A DNA stretch of 64,000 bases from Ga0077555 sp033764055 (GTDB lineage: Bacteria > Pseudomonadota > Alphaproteobacteria > Rhizobiales > Hyphomicrobiaceae). Shown here piece after piece: positions 35,187 to 43,733 of this stretch; the stretch's first letter is position 1; the number at the start of each line of letters is the position of its first letter. The notes under the pieces were generated by a model. That model saw only the letters and a program-made list of their open reading frames with translations, was not told the DNA's origin and made no database searches. Location of the stretch: the NCBI GenBank assembly GCA_033764055.1, contig JANRJI010000119.1, forward strand, positions 186,001-250,000, in the 5' to 3' direction. The position numbers and the translations under genes were made by a program.

Positions 35187-35999
35187 TCACGCCGTCGCCA
35201 TTGCCGCCTTCACGATGCCGTCGTCCGGCATGGCCTCGAGCGGCTTCCAGTTGCGCGACCGCACATAGTCCGGCCTCGGCTTGTCCACGTCCTTCGGGCG
35301 GTTCGCGACGGTGTTGTAACAGAAGTATGCCTGCCATCGGTCTTGTGCCGAAAGATTGTGTCCGGAGGCGTGCACGAGATTGCAGTCGAACACGGTGAGC
35401 GAGCCAGGCTGGCCCGTTATGGCGACAGGCTCGCCGTACTGGCCGATGATCCTCTTCATATCGGTCGGCGTCAGCGACCACACCTTGTAAGCGGTCGAGG
35501 TGTCGAAATACGGGTCGACGCGGCCGATGACGTGCGTGCCAGGAATGAAGTAGAGGCAGCCGTTCATCTCCTTCGAGGCGTCGAGCCCGACCATCATCGT
35601 CAACATCGTCGGCCGCTCGATGCCGTCGTTGAACCAGGAGCCGTAGTCCTGGTGCCAGGGCCAGATCGAGCCTTCGATGGCGGCCTTGATGTTCACCTTG
35701 GTGTGGTGAAGATAGAGGTCCTCGTCGCGGAGCAGCTGCCGCGCCATGCCGAGCGTGCGCGGCAGGCGCACTGTCGCGTGGAAAACCGGCGAGGCCGTCG
35801 CGCCATCGGCCTCGTGCATGCGAAACATGATCTTTGGCACCTTGCTGGTGCCTTCGCGCACCACCATTTCGCTGTCGATCTGCGCAACGCGTGACACTTC
35901 GCGGCGCATCGCCTCCACCTCCTGCTTCGAGAAGAGCTCGGGGAAGTGGAGATAGCCGTCCCTGTCGTATTGCGCGATCTGCTCGGGCGTGAGTTTCAT
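35187..35999 (-). CDS. Phytanoyl-CoA dioxygenase (PhyH) family protein 1
   Basis: A 270-residue Fe(II)/2-oxoglutarate-dependent oxygenase. The double-stranded beta-helix iron ligands are H116 and D118 in WHQDYGSW and H210 in NLVHASGHN. A likely 2-oxoglutarate arginine follows at about 222. The start at 35999 (MKLTPEQIAQYDRDGYLHF) gives the typical N-terminus; the open frame to 36203 beyond it is not family-like. Substrates range from phytanoyl-CoA to ectoine and small natural products. It sits between the desaturase-like gene and an NTF2-like gene, all on the minus strand. Confidence 0.87.
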   Translation of the reverse strand: MKLTPEQIAQYDRDGYLHFPELFSKQEVEAMRREVSRVAQIDSEMVVREGTSKVPKIMFRMHEADGATASPVFHATVRLPRTLGMARQLLRDEDLYLHHTKVNIKAAIEGSIWPWHQDYGSWFNDGIERPTMLTMMVGLDASKEMNGCLYFIPGTHVIGRVDPYFDTSTAYKVWSLTPTDMKRIIGQYGEPVAITGQPGSLTVFDCNLVHASGHNLSAQDRWQAYFCYNTVANRPKDVDKPRPDYVRSRNWKPLEAMPDDGIVKAAMATA

Positions 36000-36039
36000 G
36001 GCATTCCCTCGAAAGCGAGCGCTCATTGCGTTCAGGCGC

Positions 36040-36447
36040 TCACGGCGTTGCCGCCGCCAGAACGCGGGCTGAATCGAAAATTTCGATGACCGACGTCGCC
36101 CTGTCGCCCTCGAATGCCCAGAGGTGGGCCGTCGACGTCTCGACGTGCTTGCCGGTTTGCTTGTTTGTCCACGCGCGCGTGGCAAAGACCGCAACATTGT
36201 CACCTTCGCTGACGAAGGTATGCGGCGACCAATGGATCATCGTCCAGCGCTCCGCCAGGCTGGTGAAATATGTTACGGCCTCGCTTTTGCTCTTGCGGTC
36301 CTGGGCGAAGGACAGTGCATGAGAGTCGTTGGCGAGCGATCGGATGCTGACATTGTCGGCGAAGAGGTCGAGCCAGCAGTCGGGCTCCCGTCCCTTGCAC
36401 GCATCCCAAGCCTTATACGCGGCTTTCATCCGGTCGAGATTATTCAT
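36040..36447 (-). CDS. SnoaL/NTF2-like fold protein
   Basis: A 135-residue cone-shaped alpha+beta-barrel protein of the SnoaL/nuclear-transport-factor-2 superfamily. The signature is MKAAYKAWDACKGREPD, then WLDLFADNVSIRSLA, ending in a strand pair IEIFDSARVLAA. Members act as small-molecule isomerases, cyclases, hydratases or binding proteins. It is 39 bases from the second PhyH gene and 40 from the first, so a shared operon and a role in the same oxidative pathway are likely. Catalytic residues cannot be named. Confidence 0.75.
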   Translation of the reverse strand: MNNLDRMKAAYKAWDACKGREPDCWLDLFADNVSIRSLANDSHALSFAQDRKSKSEAVTYFTSLAERWTMIHWSPHTFVSEGDNVAVFATRAWTNKQTGKHVETSTAHLWAFEGDRATSVIEIFDSARVLAAATP

Positions 36448-36486
36448 ATCGCAATCTCCGAGGCGCGAGGCGGTCGCGCCCCCCTC

Positions 36487-37404
36487 CTACATCATCCCGT
36501 TCGCGTCCCCCACGTCCTCGCGCTGCTGCTTGGCGAAGATCGACGAGTAGCCCGTGCGGCCCCAGTCCGGCGGCAGCAGGCAAGGCCGTGGATCATGGAA
36601 CGCCCATAAGGCAGGCTTGCCACGTACGATCTCGCCCGAGTGCGGTGATGGAATAGGATTGGCCGTATAGGGCATCGCGTTGGCGTTGGAGTAGACATTG
36701 AGCAGCAACGGTCGGGCGATCGGAGAGTTGTTCGGCTCCGAGTAGTGCAGCGAGCGGCAATTGTGGATCGTCACCGATCCGGTCGGCGCCTCCAGCCACA
36801 CCACCTTCGACATGTCGAGCTTGGCCGTGTCCTGTTTGGACAGGCACCCTACCCACTGGCCGTTCTCATCGTACTCCGAGTAGATCGGTCCGTTGTGGCT
36901 GCCGGGAAGGAAACCCATTGGGCCCTGTTCACGGCGGCAGTCGTGGATGTAGGTGCCGGCCGTGCAAGGCGTGTAGTTGGTGTGCGGCCATGCCGGTATG
37001 TCCTGGTGCCATTTCACCTCGGCACCGCCCTTCGACCATTTGAAGTTCAGTTTCGAATGGTGGAATTTCACGTCGGGTCCGACGAGGTCGGCGATGATGT
37101 CCGGCAATGGCGACGACGCGCTCGACGCATACTCCCAGAAAACCGGATGGTGATCCGTGGGGCTCGACAGCCGGCGCAGCCTCGGGTTCTCGGCCGAGTG
37201 CCCGGGCTCGATGTCCCACTTGGCGTCCCGCTTGGTGATCCTACGGCTCTGCTCGACCATCTCGTCGGTTGCAGCCCGGAGCCGCTCGACCCAGCTGTCC
37301 GACAGGGCCTTCTCGACCAGGATGTGGCCGTCCTCGAAGTAGCGCTCGCGCTCCTTCTGCGTCAGCACCTTCGGCTTGATCGAAAGGATCTGTTCGGGCG
37401 TCAT
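36487..37404 (-). CDS. Phytanoyl-CoA dioxygenase (PhyH) family protein 2
   Basis: A 305-residue Fe(II)/2-oxoglutarate oxygenase. Iron ligands are H133 and D135 in KWHQDIPAWPH and H220 in RSLHYSEPN, with the 2-oxoglutarate arginine near R231 (ARPLLL). GGAG is six bases before the ATG at 37404, which fits better than the ATG at 37410, where the GGAG would be directly adjacent. The sequence differs substantially from its neighbour at 35187, so it is not a recent duplicate. The first gene of the minus-strand cluster, it is divergent from paaG, and the 212-base gap holds a palindrome. Confidence 0.87.
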   Translation of the reverse strand: MTPEQILSIKPKVLTQKERERYFEDGHILVEKALSDSWVERLRAATDEMVEQSRRITKRDAKWDIEPGHSAENPRLRRLSSPTDHHPVFWEYASSASSPLPDIIADLVGPDVKFHHSKLNFKWSKGGAEVKWHQDIPAWPHTNYTPCTAGTYIHDCRREQGPMGFLPGSHNGPIYSEYDENGQWVGCLSKQDTAKLDMSKVVWLEAPTGSVTIHNCRSLHYSEPNNSPIARPLLLNVYSNANAMPYTANPIPSPHSGEIVRGKPALWAFHDPRPCLLPPDWGRTGYSSIFAKQQREDVGDANGMM

Positions 37405-37463
37405 CGGCATCTCCGTCGCGGCAATCGTCCCGCGGACCGTGGGACGGGGCTGCTGCTGGTGCG

Positions 37464-37475
37464 CTGATATATCAG
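37464..37475. promoter_or_regulatory. Perfect 12-bp palindrome CTGATATATCAG, candidate operator
   Basis: The palindrome lies in the 212-base divergent gap between the PhyH gene (37404) and paaG (37617), about 60 bases from the former and 141 from the latter. It is AT-rich and surrounded by AT-rich DNA, unlike the rest of the window. No cognate regulator gene is present in the window. Operator status is inference. Confidence 0.4.
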
Positions 37476-37616
37476 ACTATAGAGTCCGGTGGGTGCTGGT
37501 CAAACGAAGGCGCGTGGACGGTCGGCCGGCAGGCTTGATTTGACGGGGATTGAGCCCGACGGCCCCCCGGGCCAAGATGCAACTCGCGAGGCACAGCAGA
37601 GGAAGGCCCGGCGGCC

Positions 37617-38405
37617 ATGACAAACGATACGGTGCTCGTCGAGCGCACGGGCGGCATCACACGGCTGACGCTCAATCGCCCGGACAAGCTCAACGCCTTC
37701 AACAAGGCACTCGGCGAGGCGCTTGGCGCCGCCATGGCCGCAGCCGAGGCCGACGCGAGCTGCCGTGTCGTGGTGCTGACCGGCGCGGGGCGCTGCTTCT
37801 GCGCCGGGCAGGAGCTGTCCGACGAGGTCTATCGCAAGGACGGGCCGCAACCCGACCTCGGCATCATCCTCGACCGCCTGAACCCCGTGATCGATCGCAT
37901 GCGGCGCATGCCGAAGCCGATTATCGGTGCGGTGAATGGCGTCGCGGCCGGCGCCGGCGCCAGCCTGGCCCTCGCCTGCGACATCGTTCTCGCTCGCCGC
38001 TCGGCCAGCTTCCTGCAGGCCTTTGCCCGCCTCGGCCTCGTGCCGGACTGTGGCTCGACCTGGTTCCTCCCTCGCCTGATCGGCGAGGCCCGGGCCAGGG
38101 CGCACGCCATGCTCGCCGAGCCGATCAAGGCCGACCAGGCCGAAGCGTGGGGCATGATCTGGAAGGCGGTCGACGACGACAAGCTCGACGCGGAGGTCGC
38201 CGCGCTCTCCGAGCGTTTGGCAGTCGCCGCCACCTATGGCCTGGGGCTCCAGAAGCAAGCCTTCTACGCCGCCCAGACCAACAGCCTCGCGGTCCAGCTC
38301 GAGCTCGAGAAGGTGCTCCAGCAGAAGGCGGCCGCCTCGGCCGACTACGTCGAGGGCGTAACGGCCTTCCAGGAGAAGCGGGCGACGCGGTTCAGCGGGC
38401 GATAG
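37617..38405 (+). CDS. paaG: Enoyl-CoA isomerase PaaG (1,2-epoxyphenylacetyl-CoA isomerase)
   Basis: A 262-residue crotonase-fold enzyme. The oxyanion-hole segments are CAGQEL (62-67) and AAGAG (110-114). The catalytic aspartate D144 lies in LGLVPDCGSTWFLPR, a phrase diagnostic of PaaG. It converts ring-1,2-epoxyphenylacetyl-CoA to the oxepin-CoA in phenylacetate degradation. paaI and paaK follow closely. The ring epoxidase genes paaABCDE are not in the window. Confidence 0.93.
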   Translation: MTNDTVLVERTGGITRLTLNRPDKLNAFNKALGEALGAAMAAAEADASCRVVVLTGAGRCFCAGQELSDEVYRKDGPQPDLGIILDRLNPVIDRMRRMPKPIIGAVNGVAAGAGASLALACDIVLARRSASFLQAFARLGLVPDCGSTWFLPRLIGEARARAHAMLAEPIKADQAEAWGMIWKAVDDDKLDAEVAALSERLAVAATYGLGLQKQAFYAAQTNSLAVQLELEKVLQQKAAASADYVEGVTAFQEKRATRFSGR

Positions 38406-38555
38406 CCGCCACCGCATGCCGCAAGGCTCGGCCCCGATCCGATCGTCGTGCCGTCGGTGCTCGACGCAGGAGCATCTGGGGCGTCGGAGGCGGGTCGGCG
38501 GCAAAGCGGACCGTTCGACGCGATTGAGGGCAACATCAACCCGGTGCAGAAGAGC

Positions 38556-38975
38556 ATGGACGGACTAGCCATCGCCAAAGCCGCGGCCGACGCCATGTGG
38601 GCCGACGACAACGCCAGTCGTGGCCTCGGCATGCGGCTCGACCGTGTCGGGCCGGGCACTGCCGTCCTCTCGATGGAGATCACCGCTCAAATGGTGAACG
38701 GTCTCGGCGTCTGCCACGGCGGTTTCGTCTTCACGCTCGCCGACAGCGCCTGCGCGTTCGCCTCGAACAGCTACAATCAGCGCATGCTCCTCCAGTCGAG
38801 CCAGATCACGCTGATTGCGCCCGCCCGTCTCGGCATGCGTCTCGTTGCAGAGGCGAGTGAGCGGCACCGCACGGAGCGCAGCGGCATCTACGACGTGAGC
38901 GTGCGTAGCGAGGCTGGAGAGGCGATCGCCGAGTTTCGTGGTCACGTTCGCAGCGTACCGGGCAAGCTGGTTTGA
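38556..38975 (+). CDS. paaI: Hydroxyphenylacetyl-CoA thioesterase PaaI
   Basis: A 139-residue hotdog-fold thioesterase. The motif GVCHGGFVFTLADSACAFASN contains HGG at 54-56 and the catalytic aspartate D63. PaaI hydrolyses dead-end hydroxylated phenylacetyl-CoA derivatives, protecting the phenylacetate route. The ATG at 38556 gives normal length; the frame is open further upstream from 38448. It sits 150 bases after paaG and 22 bases before paaK. Confidence 0.92.
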   Translation: MDGLAIAKAAADAMWADDNASRGLGMRLDRVGPGTAVLSMEITAQMVNGLGVCHGGFVFTLADSACAFASNSYNQRMLLQSSQITLIAPARLGMRLVAEASERHRTERSGIYDVSVRSEAGEAIAEFRGHVRSVPGKLV

Positions 38976-38997
38976 GCGCGAGCAGAAAGCAGAGCCG

Positions 38998-40299
38998 ATG
39001 CAAGACCTGTCTCCAAAGCGCTTCGAGATCGACCCGATCGAGATAGCCCCCGTCGAGGTGATCCGCGAGTTGCAATTGCACAGGCTCAAATGGTCGCTGC
39101 GCCACGCCTACGAGAGCGTGCCCCATTACCGTCAGGCCTTCGACGCCAAGGGCGTGCGGCCCGACGATTTGAAGTCTCTCGACGACCTGCGGCTATTTCC
39201 GTTTACGGCCAAGGCCGATCTGCGGGCCAATTATCCCTTCGGCATGTTCGCGGTTCCCCAGACCAGCCTTGCCCGCATCCACGCTTCCTCCGGCACCACC
39301 GGCAAGCCGACCGTCGTCGGCTATACCAGGCGCGATCTCGCCACCTGGGCGCAAGTCGTTGGCCGCTGCATTCGTGCCTCGGGCGGCCGACCGGGCATGA
39401 AGCTGCACAACGCCTACGGATACGGCCTGTTCACCGGCGGGCTCGGCTACCACGATGGTGCCGAGGATTTCGGCCTCGCCGTCATTCCGGTCTCGGGCGG
39501 CATGACCGAGCGACAGGTCCAGCTCATCTCCGAGTTCGAGCCGGACATCATCACCGTTACCCCGTCCTACCTGCTCGCCATTCTCGACGAGTTCCGTCGC
39601 CAGGGCCGCGATCCGCGAAAGACCTCGCTCAAAGTGGCGATCCTCGGTGCCGAGCCCTGGACCAACGCCATGCGCACCGAGATCGAGGCGGCCTTCGGCA
39701 TCCATGCCGTCGACACCTACGGCCTATCCGAGGTGATCGGCCCCGGCGTCGCCAACGAGTGCGTCGAGGCCAAGGACGGCCCGACGATCTGGGAGGACCA
39801 CTTCTACCCCGAGATCATCGATCCGGTGACCGGCGAGACCAAGCCCGAGGGCGAGCTCGGCGAGCTGGTCTTCACCTCGCTCACCAAGGAGGCTATGCCC
39901 GTCGTCCGATATCGGACGCGCGACCTCACGCGGTTGCTGCCCGGAACGGCGCGGACCATGCGCCGCATGGAGCGCGTCACCGGCCGGTCCGACGACATGA
40001 TGATCGTTCGGGGCGTCAATGTCTTCCCGACCCAGGTCGAGGAGCAGATTCTGAAGGTGATGGGTTTGGCCCCGCACTACCAGATCATTCTGACTCGAGA
40101 GGGCCGCATGGACGAGATGGAGGTTCTGGTCGAGGTCGCCGACCCTGAGGAAGGCGACCGAGTTCGGGTCGCGGCGTCGGCCGAGCTGGCACACCACATC
40201 AAGAGCGTCATCGGCGTCACGGCGCGCGTGACCGTGCTCGATCGTGGTGCCGTCGAGCGCAGCCAGGGTAAGGCGCGGCGCGTCGTGGACAAACGCTAG
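38998..40299 (+). CDS. paaK: Phenylacetate-CoA ligase PaaK
   Basis: A 433-residue ANL ligase of the phenylacetate type. The P-loop is SSGTTGKPT (97-105). Other blocks are KLHNAYGYGLFTGGLGYH, DTYGLSEVIGPGVA, PVVRYRTRDLTRLLPG and the C-terminal QGKARRVVDKR with the catalytic lysine. It activates phenylacetate to phenylacetyl-CoA, the entry step of the aerobic hybrid pathway. The ATG at 38998 (MQDLSPKRFEIDPIE) is supported by family length. It ends the paaG-paaI-paaK run. Confidence 0.96.
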   Translation: MQDLSPKRFEIDPIEIAPVEVIRELQLHRLKWSLRHAYESVPHYRQAFDAKGVRPDDLKSLDDLRLFPFTAKADLRANYPFGMFAVPQTSLARIHASSGTTGKPTVVGYTRRDLATWAQVVGRCIRASGGRPGMKLHNAYGYGLFTGGLGYHDGAEDFGLAVIPVSGGMTERQVQLISEFEPDIITVTPSYLLAILDEFRRQGRDPRKTSLKVAILGAEPWTNAMRTEIEAAFGIHAVDTYGLSEVIGPGVANECVEAKDGPTIWEDHFYPEIIDPVTGETKPEGELGELVFTSLTKEAMPVVRYRTRDLTRLLPGTARTMRRMERVTGRSDDMMIVRGVNVFPTQVEEQILKVMGLAPHYQIILTREGRMDEMEVLVEVADPEEGDRVRVAASAELAHHIKSVIGVTARVTVLDRGAVERSQGKARRVVDKR

Positions 40300-40490
40300 G
40301 CGTGAATGCGCCGAGGGATGGACTGTCTTCCTGAGGCATGTCCGGGCGGACTGGTCGGCAGGGCATCCGAGCGTGGCTCGAAGCGCGAGGCCGGTTGCCC
40401 CGGTTCAGCGGTGAAGCTACGACTTCACCGGCGATCGCCTGTGCCGCTGATGTCTCTCCTACCGCGGCCAACCTCGAAAGGCAGCGCACC

Positions 40491-41477
40491 ATGACCGCCT
40501 ACCCCACCCGCCGGCTCGGCTCCGACGGCCCCAACGTCTCGGCCATCGGCCTCGGCTGCATGTCGCTGTCGGGAGTCTACGGCACGGCGGATGATGCCGC
40601 CTCCGAGGACCTGATCCGCCATGCCATCGACAACGGCATCAATCACCTCGACTCGTCCGACATGTACGGCTGGGGCCACAACGAGACAGTCGTCGGCCGC
40701 GCCATCAAGGGCCGCCGCGACAGGGTGATTGTCGCCAGCAAATTCGGCCAGACGCGCCGCGAGGGCCAGCCGAATGGCGTCGATGGGCGTCCCGGCTACG
40801 TGCGCTCTGCCTGCGATGCCAGCCTGAAGCGCCTCGGCATTGATGCGATCGACCTCTACTATCAGCACCGTGTCGATCCGGCCGTTCCTGTGGAGGACAC
40901 GGTCGGTGCCATGGCCGATCTGGTCAAGGCCGGCAAGGTCCGCCACATCGGCCTCTGCGAGGCGAGTCCCGAGCGCATCCGCCGCGCCCACGCCGTGCAC
41001 CCGGTCGCTGCGATTCAGACGGAGTACTCGCTCCTCTACCGAGAGGAGGCAGAGGCCACGCGTGTGCTCACCCGCAGCCTCGGCATCGCCTTCGTTGCCT
41101 ACTCGCCCCTCGGGCGCGGATTTCTCACCGGCGCTCTCAAGTCGCTCGGCGACATCGACGGCAGGCGCGCGCAACACCCGCGCTTCCAGGCCGCGAATTT
41201 CGCCCACAATCGCGACCTCGTCGCCCGCATCGAGGCCATTGCCTCCGAGAAGGGCTGCACACCGAGCCAGCTGACTTTGGCCTGGCTGCTCGCCCAGGGC
41301 GAGGACGTCATCCCGATTCCCGGCACGCGCTACAAGCACAGGCTCGACGAGAACGTCGGCGCATTGCACGTCCAGCTCGGTGCAGACGACATAGCCCGCA
41401 TTACGGCCGCCGTCCCGAAAGGCTCTGCTGCCGGCACCCGCTATCCGGCCGAAGGCATGAAGGGCGTGTTCATTTGA
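40491..41477 (+). CDS. Aldo/keto reductase
   Basis: A 328-residue AKR of the YhdN/IolS-like group. The catalytic tetrad is D54 and Y59 in LDSSDMYGWG, K84 in VASKFGQ and H126 in YYQHRVD. The NADPH-binding C-terminus has IPIPGTRYKHRLDENV. It reduces aldehydes or ketones; the physiological substrate is unknown. AAGG precedes the ATG at 40491 by 10 bases. It follows paaK by 191 bases and is probably a separate transcription unit. Confidence 0.92.
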   Translation: MTAYPTRRLGSDGPNVSAIGLGCMSLSGVYGTADDAASEDLIRHAIDNGINHLDSSDMYGWGHNETVVGRAIKGRRDRVIVASKFGQTRREGQPNGVDGRPGYVRSACDASLKRLGIDAIDLYYQHRVDPAVPVEDTVGAMADLVKAGKVRHIGLCEASPERIRRAHAVHPVAAIQTEYSLLYREEAEATRVLTRSLGIAFVAYSPLGRGFLTGALKSLGDIDGRRAQHPRFQAANFAHNRDLVARIEAIASEKGCTPSQLTLAWLLAQGEDVIPIPGTRYKHRLDENVGALHVQLGADDIARITAAVPKGSAAGTRYPAEGMKGVFI

Positions 41478-41571
41478 AGGCCCTGCGCCTCCGCAGAGTC
41501 CCAGCGAGCATCGCTTGACGGCGCTGTCGCTGGCGGTCGACCCTGGGGCGCTTCGATGAGGATTTCCGCCC

Positions 41572-42561
41572 ATGTCGACCACATCTGCGCCGACCCGTTT
41601 CCGCGACAAGACCGTGACCCTGTCCAATGGCCTTACCGGGAGGACGCTCGACATCCCTTCGGCGTCGCCGCTCAATTATCATCAGGCCATCTGCCGGCCG
41701 GCCGAGATGCCGCGGATCACGGTTGACGGCAAGCTGTTCTTGCCGGCAGAGGAAAAGCGCGCGGGTACTGGTCCGCTGGCCTTGGTCATGATCGTGCCGG
41801 GTAGCCTCGGTGTCACCGCCGCCAATTTGACCCACGCATCCACCCTGACCGACGAGGGCCACGCGGTCTTCGTCATCGACAGCTTCGGCGAGCGCGGCGT
41901 GACGTCCACCGTCGCGAAGCAGACCCAGTTCTCGTTTGCGGCCAGCGCCTATGATGTGCTCGCCGCCTGGAAGGTCGTCGCAGCACTGCCGGAGATCGAC
42001 GCCAGGCGCATCGGCATCCAGGGTCACAGCCGCGGTGGCGCTGCCGTGCTGACCGCCGCGACCCGCCGGTTCGCCGACGTCATCGTCGGACCCGATGCCG
42101 GTCCGTGCGCGGTGCTCGGCGCCTATCCGTGGAGCGGCCACCAGTTCCTCGATCCCCGCGTCGGCAAGGCCGAGGTCCGCGTCCTGATCGGCGACCAGGA
42201 CGAATGGTGCTCGCCGATGCAGGCCCAGGGCCACGTCCAGGCGATCCGCCTTTCCGGCGGCACGGCGTCAATGCGGCTGGTCGCCGGCGCTCACCACAGC
42301 TTCGACCGCGGCACTCCCGTCGTGAATATCGCCGAGGCCTCCGTCTCGCCGGCCGCGCCGACGACGTACCTCGCCGACGACGGCGCCTTCATCCATCCGC
42401 TGCGCGACACGCCGGACCCGGACCTCGTCGATCGCGACGTCATGGTCTACTCGCTCAAGGCCGGCTACGGCAAAAAGGGCGCCCGACTCGGATCGAATCC
42501 TGGCGACGCCGAGCTGTTCCGGGCGGAGATGGTCGCCTTCTGGCGGAGAGCCCTCCGGTAA
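41572..42561 (+). CDS. Dienelactone-hydrolase-like alpha/beta hydrolase
   Basis: A 329-residue alpha/beta hydrolase. The nucleophile elbow is GHSRGG with serine S153. The acid is probably the aspartate pair in IGDQDEW and the histidine is in AGAHHSF. In this family the serine version replaces the cysteine of true dienelactone hydrolases. There is no signal peptide. The substrate is unknown. It lies 94 bases after the aldo/keto reductase on the same strand. Confidence 0.85.
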   Translation: MSTTSAPTRFRDKTVTLSNGLTGRTLDIPSASPLNYHQAICRPAEMPRITVDGKLFLPAEEKRAGTGPLALVMIVPGSLGVTAANLTHASTLTDEGHAVFVIDSFGERGVTSTVAKQTQFSFAASAYDVLAAWKVVAALPEIDARRIGIQGHSRGGAAVLTAATRRFADVIVGPDAGPCAVLGAYPWSGHQFLDPRVGKAEVRVLIGDQDEWCSPMQAQGHVQAIRLSGGTASMRLVAGAHHSFDRGTPVVNIAEASVSPAAPTTYLADDGAFIHPLRDTPDPDLVDRDVMVYSLKAGYGKKGARLGSNPGDAELFRAEMVAFWRRALR

Positions 42562-42580
42562 GGGAAGGGGAGTTGCTGCG

Positions 42581-43534
42581 TCAGGTGGCGTCGGCCGGTC
42601 CGGAGGCGGCAGCCACCGCGACGCGCTTTTTCTCCTGGTGCACGACGTGCTCGCGATGCACCAGATAGACTCCCGACGCGATCACGATGGACGCGCCGAG
42701 CAGCGTCCACTGGTCCGGCGCCTGCCCGAAAACGAGGTATCCTCCGGCCGTGTGCGTGATGAGGCCGAGATAGATGAATGGCGCCAGCGTCGACGCGGGG
42801 GCATGCCGATACGCGATGATGAAGATGAAATGCCCGAGCCCACCCCAGAACCCCATCGATACGAGCAGCGCCCAGGTCAGCGCGTCCTTCGGCCATTCCC
42901 AGTCGACCAGGGCCAGCGGTCCCATGAAGAAGGTGCCCGCCAGCAGTGAATAGAAGAGCGTCACCTCAGGCGGGTCGAATGACGCGAGGTAGCGCGTCAG
43001 CAGCATGAAACCGGCATAGCAGAGCATCGAGCCCAGGGCGAACAGCAGCGCCGGCTCGAAGGCCGCGATGCCTGGCCTCACCACCACGAGGATGCCGGAG
43101 AACCCGATCAGAATCGCGATCATGCGTCTCCAGCCGACCCACTCGCCGAGAAAAGGCCCCGACAGCAGGGCCACGACGAACGGCGCCAGGAAATAGACAG
43201 TCTGCGTCTGGTCGAGCCGCAGGTGCCGCAAGGCGACGAAATTCAGCAGCGTCGAGAACAGCATCAGCGTGGAGCGGATCAGCTGCTGCTTCGGCCGTCG
43301 CGTCAGCAGGAGGCGGGGAACCGCTACGGCGCCCGTGACGAACAGGATCAAGACCAGCTGGCTCACGAACCGGAGCCAGACCACCTGCGTCAATGGCACC
43401 TGCGCCACCGTCGCCATGTATTTCGCCGTCGTGTCGAGGCACGAGAACAGCGCCAGGGCCAAGCACATCAGGCCGATGCCCTTCAATGCGTTGGGCGTCG
43501 GCAGGACGGATGTCCGGGATCTGGCGCGCTGCAT
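42581..43534 (-). CDS. DMT-superfamily transporter (EamA family)
   Basis: A 317-residue inner-membrane protein with ten hydrophobic helices in two EamA repeats. Examples are LMCLALALFSCLDTTAKYMA in the first repeat and LSGPFLGEWVGWRRMIAILIGF at its end. It belongs to the drug/metabolite transporter superfamily, mainly exporters of amino acids and small metabolites. The ATG at 43534 (MQRARSRTSV) is chosen over one at 43678 because the extra 48 residues are not membrane-like. It has a short basic C-terminal tail. The cargo is unknown. Confidence 0.85.
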   Translation of the reverse strand: MQRARSRTSVLPTPNALKGIGLMCLALALFSCLDTTAKYMATVAQVPLTQVVWLRFVSQLVLILFVTGAVAVPRLLLTRRPKQQLIRSTLMLFSTLLNFVALRHLRLDQTQTVYFLAPFVVALLSGPFLGEWVGWRRMIAILIGFSGILVVVRPGIAAFEPALLFALGSMLCYAGFMLLTRYLASFDPPEVTLFYSLLAGTFFMGPLALVDWEWPKDALTWALLVSMGFWGGLGHFIFIIAYRHAPASTLAPFIYLGLITHTAGGYLVFGQAPDQWTLLGASIVIASGVYLVHREHVVHQEKKRVAVAAASGPADAT

Positions 43535-43733
43535 GGAGAGGTGCTGCTGGAGCCGTGCGGCCGAATCGCGGCGCGCACCGCTCTGTACCACGGTCTGCAG
43601 ATCTGCACCCGGGGGCCAATTGGGGTTCGGGCCATGCCGTCGAAGCCGGCCGGCCTGCTCCGTGTGCCAGAGAGCCATGTCATCGATCCGGCAACATGGT
43701 CACTGCCTCGGCGACCGCGATGGCAGGGCCGGC

